The translations under genes and the position numbers were made by a program. This document shows, piece after piece, positions 1-10,726 of a DNA stretch of 64,000 nt. The notes below the pieces were generated by a model. The model searched no databases. It was given only the letters and a program-made list of their open reading frames with translations, and was not told the origin of the DNA. How positions within the stretch are numbered: position 1 is the stretch's first letter; each line of letters starts with the position of its first letter. Location: contig NW_011887296.1 in the NCBI RefSeq assembly GCF_000151315.2, positions 1,421,131 through 1,485,130 of the forward strand, given 5' to 3'. The DNA is from Capsaspora owczarzaki ATCC 30864. Lineage: Eukaryota > Opisthokonta > Filasterea.

Positions 1-546
1 GCCGCAAGACTGCCAGCAGTAACAAAGTAAGGGAAGTGACCGATTTGAGCTCACTTCTGCTTTTACGTCTCAAGATTGGCGTGGCTGTATCTGCACCCAG
101 TGCGCAGCCGCCATTGAAGCGGATCCATGACTGGTTGTAAGTATGGCTGACGCTACAGACAGACGTCGACATCGCAAGCGCGGTCTGCCCGCTGACAAGA
201 GTATGGAACTGCACCAAGTTGGCCATTCCCAGAGCTGCTTCCAACTCCAAAGCACTTCATCATGATTCCATGGCATTTGAATACGTGTGAATAGTGTATC
301 AATTGTATTTGTAGCTAGAATGAGAGATATCCTGAGTGAAGAATTGGCGCACTGGTGCAGTCATTGAGTGGTGGCTGCGAAGTTGTGTCAACAGCGCTTT
401 CCTGCGTCTGTGCGACCGTCCCCGACCGCCCCCGCCTCAGAAACAAAGTGCCACAACTGTATCACGTCACTGGACATGCAAAGGCGCGCGTTGATATGGC
501 CTGGGGAGCAGTAGCAAGGAGGAGCGCCGATCGCAATGGACCGCCA
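1..546. other. No confident gene at left edge
   Basis: Short open frames exist on both strands (for example 70-276 minus, about 68 codons) but none shows a recognisable domain, a splice-consistent continuation or a biased composition. The region may hold the end of a gene lying outside the window. A longer frame on the plus strand begins about 355 and runs into the tandem repeat that follows. Confidence 0.3.
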
Positions 547-948
547 GCCAATTCCCCTCCTCATCGTTTCGCGTTCCAGGACAGTCCCCGCCGTCCAATT
601 TCCACAAATATGCACTGCAAACAACATACATTGCATACTACGCTTGAAAGAAACAAGCCAAACTCAAGCATTCGCAAGTTGAAAAAAACCGAATTTTTGA
701 AAAAATTCGGTCGTTCCGAAATTGGGAAAAAATTTCCACTGTGGAACGCCAATTCCCCTCCTCATCGTTTCGGGTTCCAGGACAGTCCCCGCCGTCCAAT
801 TTCCACAACTATGCACTGCAAACAACATATATTGCATACTACGATTGAAAGAAACAAGCCAAACTCAAGCATTCGCAAGTTGAAAAAAACCGAATTTTTG
901 AAAAAATTCGGTCGTTCCGAAATTCGGAAAATTTTTTCCACTGTGGCA
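547..948. repeat. 201-bp tandem duplication with internal palindromes
   Basis: Two head-to-tail copies with a period of exactly 201 bp (547-747 and 748-948) differ at only a handful of positions. The period is 67 codons, so the duplication keeps an open plus-strand frame (355-960) in register. Each copy contains a near-perfect inverted repeat with 10-bp arms and a 2-nt centre (689-710 and 890-911; arms CCGAATTTTT and AAAAATTCGG). A 13-nt palindrome, TTCCACTGTGGAA (about 734-746), sits at the junction and is only partly kept at the end of copy two. The copies could be a duplicated non-coding element or a repetitive short gene. No known mobile-element domain is present. Confidence 0.85.
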
Positions 949-970
949 ATCGTCGGTTGATTGATACAAC

Positions 971-1153
971 ATGTCTAAGCACTTTCGCCCATACCCAATT
1001 CACTTAGAGTGGGAATACGCTAAAATCCTCATTCACGAACCACCTCTCCTGTCGACGGTTCCCTTGGAGAACGCGAATGCATCCATCCATTTTCTAATCG
1101 AGCCCGACCTAGACTGCACACACAACGCCGTCCCCTCAAAGTTCGAGGTCTAG
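971..1153 (+). CDS. Small hypothetical ORF (60 aa)
   Basis: An ATG-initiated frame of 60 codons starts shortly after the tandem repeat and ends with TAG. An AATAAA hexamer lies about 150 nt downstream at 1307. I do not recognise the predicted peptide, which begins MSKHFRPYPIHLEWEYAKI and is not low-complexity. It could be a small gene, a terminal exon of an upstream spliced gene, or chance. The only support is an ATG in reasonable context plus a downstream polyadenylation-like signal. Confidence 0.2.
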   Translation: MSKHFRPYPIHLEWEYAKILIHEPPLLSTVPLENANASIHFLIEPDLDCTHNAVPSKFEV

Positions 1154-1246
1154 CCGATTGTGTGTCCGGATTGTATTTTCACTGAATTTCCACTGATTTT
1201 GGGACTTTCCATTTTACAAAAGGATTTTTAGATTTGATCGAAGCTT

Positions 1247-1294
1247 GTGTGATCAGTCAAACCATGCAAGGTGTGATCAGTCAAACAATGCAAG
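1247..1294. repeat. 24-bp direct repeat, two copies
   Basis: Two adjacent 24-bp units (1247-1270 and 1271-1294) each begin GTGTGATCAGTCAAA and end ATGCAAG, with a single difference. They lie in non-coding sequence just before a candidate polyadenylation hexamer. Confidence 0.8.
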
Positions 1295-1306
1295 GCAGGC
1301 TAGAGA

Positions 1307-1312
1307 AATAAA
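1307..1312 (+). terminator. Candidate polyadenylation signal AATAAA
   Basis: A canonical AATAAA hexamer lies 154 nt after the stop of the small plus-strand ORF at 971-1153. A hexamer of this kind is expected by chance, so the support is weak. Confidence 0.25.
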
Positions 1313-1503
1313 GGTGCAGCGAGAACAAGAACAACGGAGAACAGGACAGCTCAAATCACCACCCAGTCGGCCTCATTCTGACAATCGAACAACATGCATT
1401 CGACAATGACCACATCGTCCACAAGGTGCAAAAGTCAGTCCCAATCACCCATCTTTTCCCCACCAGCGTGACATGACATTGAAACTCACGCTTCGAGCCA
1501 TTG

Positions 1504-3169
1504 CTATGGACTGTCTTGTGTCATCGTCGATTTGGTTTCCCGATACGCTGTTGCAAGAAACCAAATGGTATCCAACACCACGCCAAAGAGGCCAAAGAGT
1601 GAGCAGCAGATTCCGGCCAGCGATTCGAACGCATTCATAGGATTGCATACGCACTCTAGTTTGGTCTTGAGCGCTGCTGCGAATGCGCGGGTTCCAGGCT
1701 GGGTAATCTCGTTTGACCACAAGCTGAAAAAGAAGAAGAAGAAGAAGAAGAAGAAAAAGAAGAGGAAAGAAGGAAACCAGAAAAACACCCGTCAGCACTC
1801 GAATCCGAATCACAACATCTCCTCGGCAGCAGAGCATCAAACGGAGGATGAGCGAAACTGACTGAAGAGTGGTCACGGTGCGGTTGACCTTCAACGCGTC
1901 AGCAATGGCCTCGGCACCTGCTTCGCCGATCTTGTTGATGTTCAAACTGAATGCGCACTGTTCGGTCAGCATCGAGGCGCTACACTTGTCAATTCAGAAC
2001 ACGCACACAAATCCCAAACCGCTCTAACTCACTTGATGGTCGCCAGTGCTTGGTTGACCTTCAGGACCTCGGCAAGCGCCTGTCCAGCACCAGCGCCGAT
2101 GCGGTTTGATTGGAGACTGTGCGGACCACGGCACCCGTGAATGAAAGTTGCTTCGCATGGTGCTTGTCCCCCACAGCGTTGTAGGAGTCGCAAACTTACT
2201 CAATCTCCGTCAAGCTCTGATTCACCTTCAGCGCGTCAGCGATCGCCTGAGCTCCAGCGGTCTCGATACGGTTCGAGTCCAGACTGATCGGTGGCAGTAA
2301 CAAGAATAGAGACTTTGTCAATCAGCAGGAACCGAAAATAGGGGCTTGTCTGGCTCGGTCAGTTCTTACTGGAGTGCTGTGAGTGTTTTGTTGAGCTTGA
2401 GGGCATCAGCAAGAGCTTGAGCTCCTTGTGGACCAATGTTATTCCGTCCCAAGCTGCCGATACAAAGAGCAAAGCGCATGTTAGTACAACGTAGCGACAG
2501 CGCAACAGAGATAGTGGATGGTCTCAATCCAAAAGGAAATACTCACTGAAGCGTGGTCAAAGCGGTGTTAACCTTCAACGCCTCGGCCAAAGCTTGCGCT
2601 CCAAGGTCGCCAATGTTGTTTTCCGACAGGCTGTGCGCAGACAAGGACGCAGAATTCAGTTTTTGGTGATTGTTGACCCACCACGACCATACTCGACAAC
2701 AATCAATGCTCTCCTCACTTGAGCCAGGTCAGCGTCGAGTTGACCTTCAGCGCGTCAGCGATAGCTTGTGCTCCAACATCCCCAACAGCACTGCGGTAAA
2801 AGCTGCGCACACACACACACACAAAAAAAAAAACAAAAACAAAAAACGAGAACACAAAGTCAAACTCGAAAATCGCGTCCTTGTTCCATTCGATGCAATG
2901 CGAGCAATACCCACTTCAACATGAGCAAGGTGCAGTTTTCTTTCAGCCCGTTTGCGGCGTCTTGAGCTCGCTTCGGTCCAATAAACTGGCTTTGCAGGCT
3001 GCGTCCCAAAGCAACAAAGTTGTGTGAAAATCATTCTTCATTCGCGACATCCTGCGCACTCAAAGCCGCCTTCTCGGAAATAAATTCTGAGATGCACGAG
3101 GACTCACAGGTAGGTGCCGCTCGCGCTGCGAACTCGGTCGTAAAGGTCGCCGTACAGAATGTTGCCCAT
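1504..3169 (-). CDS. Leucine-rich repeat protein, one repeat per 84-nt exon
   Basis: Nine exons on the minus strand: 3169-3108, 2998-2915, 2802-2719, 2630-2547, 2453-2370, 2283-2200, 2116-2033, 1946-1863, 1723-1504. Together they encode about 289 aa. The seven middle exons are all exactly 84 nt and in the same phase. Each encodes one 28-residue RNase-inhibitor/NLRC3-type LRR (pattern SLxxNxIGxxGAQALADALK). The start MGNILYG is a possible N-myristoylation signal. The last exon carries a degenerate LRR, then a hydrophobic stretch (LAGICCSLFGLFGVVLDTIW) that could be a membrane anchor or a buried helix, and stops at 1504. No NACHT, kinase or other effector domain is visible. The role is unknown; such LRRs mediate protein binding. 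The exon structure is strongly supported by splice sites and phase. Confidence 0.85.
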
Positions 3170-3898
3170 GATTGATGACGAAACCGCAGCTGTCGACCCC
3201 GACAAACAAAAAGACAAAACAGCTCAACAGTCAGCCTAGGCCTGAGCGCGCTCTTGCGTTTGGGTGAAAGCGCGATTCGGGCCGCGCGGGAAGAGCTGGA
3301 CCAGATTGAGTGACAGAGCTCAGAGCTCAGGATGGGTGCATTCTTCGTGATGGTGTCATTGAGTGAGCGCGAAGGGGGTCCTTGTTCAGCGCTTTCCCCA
3401 CTCGTGCTGCGCTCCTGACGGTGAATAGGGCACCCGTCAATGCGTGCTTCCAAAAAACAAAGCCAAACTCTGAGCTTGCGGGTGCGAGCAGCATGAGCAA
3501 CTAGCCAAAATCACACAGAAACCGCTGACGAGAGGTCACACGCCAGAATCACACACCTCTCGACCCCCTTGGAGGCAGGGTGAGGGGGAGACCAGTGGGG
3601 TTGACATTTCAACGAGATGGTACGTCGGAGGTTTGTTGAGGAAAAAAACAAAAACAGGGCCAGCAGAAGCAGACGGACTCGAGCGAACGAGGAACCGGCA
3701 CTGAACGTTAGCTTGAAAAAGCTCAAGTATGCAAATAGACTGCATAGATCGAGATGTGTATACAGTAAAGAAAGCTCAATATGCTCGACGACTCAACAAT
3801 CCACAGTTGGACGATAACGCGCAAAAACTTTCGCTGAGCTGTCTGCATGAAATCGACCACTCGAGATCAGGTTCCTTTTCGCTCTTTCTCTCTCTGTC

Positions 3899-3987
<89 letters not shown>

Positions 3988-4044
3988 ATCTGTCTCTCGC
4001 TCTCTCCTTTTTTTCTTCTTTCCTGAGCGGATTTGAGACCCAAA
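3170..4044. other. Intergenic region between LRR gene and RCAN
   Basis: It holds the 5' flank of the LRR gene (minus) and of the calcipressin gene (plus). No domain-bearing frame was found. It includes the TATC microsatellite listed separately, followed by a pyrimidine-rich stretch just before the calcipressin start. Confidence 0.5.
3900..3985. repeat. (TATC)n microsatellite
   Basis: About 21 uninterrupted TATC units lie in the presumed 5' UTR or promoter of the calcipressin gene, ending about 60 nt before its start codon. Confidence 0.95.
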
Positions 4045-5166
4045 ATGGTTTGTTCGCGCACACTCGCCGACGCGTCCTCAGCCGAGCAAACGCACTCGGA
4101 CGATGCCGAAGCGACGCGGCGACACTTTACTGATACAAACGCACCCAACGGCGCAGAGCACGCGACTCACACGGATGGTCACGGCGACAATGGGGTTCAA
4201 GCTGATGACGAAGCAGCAGCAGCAGCGCGAGAGGACGCTATTCGAGCCGCGGCCGCAATGCTGCACGCGTCGCTGGTGCTGAACTCAAGAACCCCGTGCA
4301 TGCCTCACCATCATCATCATCATGATCATCATGATCACCATCACCATCATTATCAGGACGGAGGAGCCGCAAGCAACTCGAGCTCAAGCGCAATGCACTC
4401 CTCCTCCTCCCCTTCCTCCTCCTCCTCCTCCTCCTCGTCCAACATTCTCCTGGCGCGGTCGCTGGATGTGCGACTCGTCGAGCACGGCTCTGCAGCGAGC
4501 GAGGCATTGCTGGCTCTGCTCCGAGCGCAATTCGAGGCGTTTGGACCCGTCGACGAGTTTTCAGTCATGCGCGGACTGCGTCGCATTCGCATTGCATTGA
4601 GAACACCCGAAGCAGCGCGCGAGTGCTACGACAGGCTCAACGGCCGCCCTGCTCTGCCCGAGGTGCATCTGCCAGCCTGTGCTCCACTCGTCTTGTACTT
4701 TGCATCGGTAAGAGTTAAGAGTTAACGGTGAATTTGACTCTAACGCGTAACCCGGACGCTTGTTTCGCTGTGAGGCATGTACACCTCGAGCTATGCCTGC
4801 AGTTTCAACTCACTCGTGTGCTCTGATTGTGTTTTTCAATAATTTCGCCTGCACTGACAGCGGCAGTTCGTGCCACCACCAAGCAGCGCTACTCTAACCG
4901 TGCCGGTCAATACCAAGGCGTTTTTGGTGTCGCCGCCATCGTCGCCGCCAATCGGGTGGCATCCCGTGACAGAACCAGTGCCCGTAGCGAGTGAAGATAT
5001 TGCAACTGCCTTGGCCCAGCTCGGGGTCGAGCGAGAAATTCTTCCGGCAGAACGCGGACTGCCTGCAATCATGGTGGCCGATTTTTCCGACCCCGAGTCG
5101 TTTTACCAGTCAGGGCCTCCAGTATCAGTTGCTCACGCGCAAACGGCAATGCCACCGCGCCTGTAA
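4045..5166 (+). CDS. RCAN: Calcipressin (regulator of calcineurin)
   Basis: Two exons (4045-4707 and 4861-5166, phase 0) encode about 322 aa. The first ~120 residues are low-complexity (Ser, His and acidic-rich). They are followed by the RRM-like calcipressin fold (about 140-220) and then the family signature FLVSPPSSPPIGW, which matches the RCAN FLISPPxSPPVGW motif. Near the C-terminus PAIMVA resembles the PxIxIT calcineurin-docking motif that RCANs carry. RCANs bind calcineurin and tune its phosphatase activity in calcium signalling. The ATG at 4045 is the first in frame; an upstream non-ATG extension adds only four codons. The protein is longer than animal RCANs because of the disordered N-terminus. 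It converges tail-to-tail with the ATM1 gene. Confidence 0.9.
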
Positions 5167-5396
5167 CTTGTGACGCGACATTCATCTGACGCCCAAGAGG
5201 GTTGGTGAATTGTGTTTGTAGAGCTGTGTAGATTTATCTCGTCGTTGTGTTTTTTTTTGAAGCTCTGTGTTGTGCTGTGGTTGTAAAATTTGTGTGTCAT
5301 TTATCGCACTTTAATTCAAAATCAAATGATTGGAAGCCATGGAAAATCACGCCCATAAGCAACAAAATACGAAGCTTCGATCTAGATCGACTCGAC

Positions 5397-6879
5397 CTAT
5401 GCAACTGGCTTCGCAACCGTTAGCGGGACAGCTGCAGTCGGGGAATTTGCAACTGGATGGGGTTCCTCGGGCTCTTCGGGCTCGTCTGCTTCTGGCGGCT
5501 GATGCTGTTGTTGCTCCCACATGATGGCATACAACCCATTTTGGGCAAGCAATTCCGAGTGCGTTCCCCGCTCCGTGACCACGCCTTCTTGCATGACAAA
5601 GATTTGATCAGCATCCACCACAGTCGACAGGCGATGTGCAATAAAGATCGAAGTGCGGTTGGTGGCGACTTGGCGAAGCGCTCCCAGCACATTTCGCTCC
5701 GTCACAGTGTCAAGGGCACTGGTTGCCTCATCGAAGAGCATGATGGGCGGATTCTTGAGCACTGCGCGTGCAAGCGCAATGCGCTGCTTCTCGCCGCCCG
5801 ACAGCTTGAGACCGCGCTCGCCGACAAGCGTCTGGTATCCCTTTGGCAGCTTCATGATTGTGTTGTGGATGTCGGCGTGCTTGGCGGCTTCGTGCACTTC
5901 TTGCTCCGTCGCGCCCAGGCGACCGTACGCAATATTGTAGTAAATCGTGTCATTGAACAAGGTGGTGTCCTGAGGGACGACGGCTATTGCCGACCGCAGG
6001 CTGTTCAACGTGACATCCCGGACTTCCTGACCATCAATGAAAATTTTGCCGGCTTGGATGTCGTAAAAGCGGTACAAGAGCTTCAAGGCGGTCGATTTTC
6101 TGGAGAGCGAGTGAGGGGTGAGAAGAGCAAGCTGAGAAACAAACAACAAACAACAAACAAACAAACAAGCAAAAAACAACCACCGCGAAAGCCATACCCG
6201 CATCCGGAAGGCCCAACGAAAGCAACCTTTTGGCCAGCCGGAATATCCAGAGTCAGTCCTTGGAGGATGTTGTGCGAGGTTCCATAGCCAAAGACAACGT
6301 TTTCAAATCGAATGGCTCCCTTGGTGCAATTCAAGACTGTTGCGTCCGGTTTGTTCTGCGCCACCAAAGCAAGACATGGAAATTGAGGGAAGACAATCTC
6401 AAAACAAAAACAACCACAACAACATGGTTCAACGCTTCGAAAAAAACGCAAAAACGCACAGCGACACCAGGCGGTTGCCGCAGCAGACCAAACATGGCTT
6501 GCATGTCAAGCAGCGATTGGCGCACTTCTCGGTACACCGTACCAAGAAAGTTTAACGGCATGGATAGCTGGAATAGCAGGCCGTTCACCATGACCAGATC
6601 ACCGACAGTCAAAGTTCCTGCGGATCAACAGAAAAGGTGAGGCACGCTGGGGGAATCGGCGTTCACAAACAAGACACAAACGTCGGCGAGATCATGCGTA
6701 CCATTGGCAATGCCCTGACTTGCCATGAGCATGATCGCGGCAAGCGAGACACTAAAGATACCCGACTGGCCAAAGTTCAAGAGCGCCAGCGACGAGTTTG
6801 TCTTCAAGGCGCCTTGTTCGTACTTGGCCAGCAAGCCATCATAGCGGTTGACCTCGTGTTTTTCGTTGTTGAACAACTG

Positions 6880-6918
<39 letters not shown>

Positions 6919-8437
6919 CAAGAACAAATTGAGCGAAAAAAAAAAAACAACGACATCACGAGGCAGTTCGAAAGAATGACCCTACTTTGACACTTTCAAA
7001 GTTGAGCAAGGAATCAATAGCTTTTGTTGAAGACTGCTCGTCTGCTTGGTTCATTTGCTTGCGGAATTGAGTGCTGAGAGGAGAAACCAGGCAAGGGAAG
7101 AGAAAAATATTTCAGTCAACAAAGCCAAGTCGCTACGTCAATTCCCATTTTGGCAGCAACCATACCGCCACTCGGTCACACTAAGAGTAAACGCCGTATA
7201 TGCCATAACGCATCCGACGGTAATGGCAGCATACGCAGCACCATAGTTGAGTCCCTGCAAACATTCCAAACACACGAGCGAGATTTAGCTTGCTGCAGGA
7301 AAGACAAGGCTCCTCCCACACATGCACAATGAACATACCAGAATGGTGGAAACCATGCCGAGCTCGAGAACAGTTGGCACGACATTGAAGAGCATGGCGG
7401 TGAGAACAAAGTTGACGCCACGCGTGCCGCGATCAATGACACGCACCAGCGCGCCTGTTTGTCGATTCAGGTGAAACTTTGAGTCGAGTTCATGCATGTG
7501 CTCGAAGGTGTTCCGGGCAATCCGTCGAATTGCGTGCTGTGCGACCTTCCCAAACACGGAATTCCGCAATTCCGCAAACGCAGCCGAGCCCAGTCGAGCA
7601 ATGCCATCTGCTCAATCAGGAGAACATGAAGACACGCAATACACCCAACATGGCAAAGAAGAGAATGCCCGGCTGTCAGTACTTGCTCGCACACAGCACT
7701 CTGACCACGAATTTTACAAAAGCGCGGCTCGTACATCCCACGAGGATTGTTCCGGCAACCGTCAGCGTGTTGTTCACTGCCATCTCGGAAACTGGAATGT
7801 TGAGCGTATTCACAGCTGTCTTGAACAAGAACGGAACTTGCACATTGAGCACCTGCAAGCAAGTAATCCCAGTCATCGAGTGTGAGTGGAACAAGCAGCA
7901 ACGCATGGTTCTGCGCCAAATCCTATGTGTGTGTCTTCTTCGCTTCAATTCCAGTCTCAGTCGAGCGCTTTGCTCTTTCCTAGGCCTTGCCTTGGAGCCA
8001 ACGAGCAGGACGACGGCAGCGACGACGCGTGCTTTGAGCGCAGGCTCGTCTTTGGGCCACAGGTAGGTCGCCATCGTGCGAATGATGTCTGTGTTTGTGA
8101 TGGTCGGCTGCGCGGCCGACGTCGATGGGGAATTCGACGCTGGTCCCGAAGCTGCAGTCGGCGCTGGCTTGGGCGTGGCGGTTGCGGGCGAAGCGGAGGA
8201 CGAGGAGGAGGAGGAGGAGGACGAAGAGGACGATGGAGCTGCAGCCGAGCTCAGCGAGCGCCGCGCTTGCACTGCGCGACCATGCTCATCACGGTGAGAC
8301 GATGGCGCGGCAGATGAAAGGAGCAGGGCTGCGGCGGCGCCTGAGAGCGAGGCGGAACGAGCTCCAGCAACTGCTCCCGCAATGCGACTCCAGCCAAGTC
8401 CAAGTCCGCTCGGAGCTCCGAGCACTGCGAAAAGCAT
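5397..8437 (-). CDS. ABCB7: Mitochondrial ABC transporter, ATM1/ABCB7 type
   Basis: Nine exons: 8437-7991, 7852-7735, 7607-7339, 7254-7166, 7073-6986, 6876-6702, 6617-6460, 6355-6198, 6099-5397. They join in frame to about 734 aa. The N-terminus is rich in Ala, Ser and Arg without acids, typical of a mitochondrial presequence. Then follows a half-transporter. The TM domain includes [20 protein letters not shown] and [16 protein letters not shown], and the nucleotide-binding domain has Walker A GPSGCGKST split across the last intron, signature LSGGEKQR and Walker B IMLFDEAT, then HRLSTV. This family exports a glutathione-linked sulfur compound from the matrix for cytosolic Fe-S assembly. The first intron appears to use a GC donor (7990-7989). 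It is head-to-head with sorbitol dehydrogenase. Confidence 0.95.
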
Positions 8438-8735
8438 AAGGGGAAGGAAGAGGAAGCGAGATAAAAAGGTGGACTGACATCTATGAATGAAGTAATACGA
8501 GCAGAAAAACAGCCACGGTCGAGTACCGGCGCTCTGAGCACAAAGATTCTGAGACTCGAGTCACATAAGCAGATCGCTTGCCGCCCTCAATCTTGCTCCA
8601 CTGTCGCTGTGCAGCAGCAAGTTTCGAAACTTGTACTTGTGTGTTGGTGAGATTTGTTTTTATTTTGTTCCCTATTTCAGAAATCTCAGTTACTCTTCCT
8701 TTTCTGAAAAAAATCCGAAAAAGCACGAAACAAAC
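8438..8735. promoter_or_regulatory. Short bidirectional promoter, ATM1 / sorbitol dehydrogenase
   Basis: Only 298 bp separate the two divergent start codons, so both 5' UTRs and both core promoters must fit here. No TATA box in a convincing position was seen. Assignment as a shared promoter is inference from spacing. Confidence 0.5.
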
Positions 8736-9140
8736 ATGGCTGACAACGTTGCAGCGGTTCTCCACGGCATCAACGACATTCGCATGGTAACGAAGCAAAA
8801 CGCATTGTCTTCAATAAGCTTATTTTGAGGCGGATTGAAGATGAACAGGGAAGAAGCGAAGAAAGCGAAGCAGCGAAGAAAGCGAAGCGGGACAAAGTTT
8901 TGAGGCTGCAGTTCAGCGAGTCAAGCACTGAATGGAGCTGAATGGAGCTGAATTGAGCTGAATTGACGGATCGAGTCGAGTGATGACTGGAGTGAGATTG
9001 AGTAGAGTGAGATTGAGTGAGATTCAATCAGCCATCAGCCACAGTTGCGCAGTGACGTTCCCCCCTCCCCCACCAGCGCTTCAGCCCCGCTGCACTGCTT
9101 TGCTTGCTGTGAACCTCCATTCACACAAACACTTGCATCC

Positions 9141-9178
<38 letters not shown>

Positions 9179-10688
9179 CGTGCATTGCATTGACTGAGGA
9201 TGATCATGATTGATGCGCACTCAACGTTCAACCCCAACGCAATGCAAACCCTGCTACTTCATAGGAACCGGTCGCCCGCCCGACGCCTGGTCCGAACGGT
9301 GCGTCTCTGGCTTGCCTCTGTTTGCAATGAAGAGTGACTGCTGTGTGTGTGTGACATGGTACCAAACCGAACGCTTGTGCTGGCTTGTCGCAGACGTCCT
9401 GATTGCCATGAAAGCCGTCGGGATTTGCGGGTCGGACGTGCACTACTGGACCCACGGCCGCATTGGCGACTTTGTGCTGACCTGCCCGATGGTCCTTGGC
9501 CACGAGTCCAGCGGCACCGTCGTCGAGGTCGGAGCGAACGTCAAGACGCTGGTCGCTGGTAAGAACAACAAGATGAACAACAACAAAAAAACGCAGATTC
9601 TCAGATTTGGAGAAGGCTTTTTGTGTGATGGCCAAACCTTGTTCAGTCGAATGGCCAAACGCTCTTCAAAAGAGCGAAGATCGAACATGCACAGTGTGCT
9701 GTCCTGCAACAGAAAGGACAGAAAGAAAAAAAAAAAGAAAAGAAAAAAGAAAAAAAAGGACAGCTCGATTTGGCGCGGAACACGAGCGATGATGAAGAGA
9801 AAGCATGCCCGAAACAACAAAAAGGTGCCCATCATCAACGTGGACATACATGGGCCTTTGAAGACGCACGACGGAAATTGGAGAGGCAAAGGAAGAGGAA
9901 AAGGACGAAGAAGAGGAAAAAAAAAAAAAAAAAAGGCATCAGACGGAAGGACAAGCGGGACCGAGCAGTGACAAAGTATTATTCGACAAAAGCTGAAGAA
10001 GTATGAGACAAACCAAAGACCAACGCTCGTCTGCGCAGGATCTCGTCGCAACTCACCAAACCGATTTTGGTTTTCTCATTGTTCTGCAAAAAACAAACAC
10101 CCCAAAAAAACCAGGCGATCGTGTTGCCATTGAGCCCGGTGTGCCATGCCGCCTGTGCAGCTATTGCAAGACTGGCCGCTACAACTTGTGCCCCGACATG
10201 CAGTTCTGCGCCACTCCGCCAGTCAACGGCTCGCTTGCTCGATTCTACGTCCATCCGGCAGATTTTTGCTTCAAGTGAGTTCTATTTTCAAGTCGTCATT
10301 GTCGTCGTCGTCGTCGTCGTCGTCGTCGTGTGTCGGTTTGTTGTTGTCAGGTTTGGCTGACCTTTTGCGTCTCTGCCAAACAGGCTTCCCGATCATGTGA
10401 GCTTTGAAGAGGGCGCCCTGCTTGAGCCTCTGAGTGTGGGCGTGCACGCCTGTCGTCGCGCCAATGTCACTCTGGGCTCGCGCGTTTTGGTTTGTGGTGC
10501 CGGTGAGTCCCAGAAGTTCTAGGGAAACGAGGGAGATGAGTAGGGTGTGGTGTGCAACCTGCATGCTCATTGTTCGCATTTCCGCCCGACCGAGAAACCC
10601 CACAGGACCCATCGGTCTTGTTTGCATGCTTGCTGCCAAGGCTGCTGGAGCTTCGGAGGTCGTAGTGACTGGTATGGTTGTCGCAGCA

Positions 10689-10726
<38 letters not shown>

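Noticed and set aside
355-960. Plus-strand 201-codon frame over the tandem duplication
   Set aside because: Its length comes from the 201-bp repeat being a multiple of three. The repeated content (palindromes, AT-rich) does not look protein-coding and no family is recognisable. It is described as a repeat instead.
6100-6200. A/C-rich CAAACAAACAAA tracts as CRISPR-like or satellite arrays
   Set aside because: These are short intronic microsatellites without spacer structure; no CRISPR is expected in this eukaryotic sequence.
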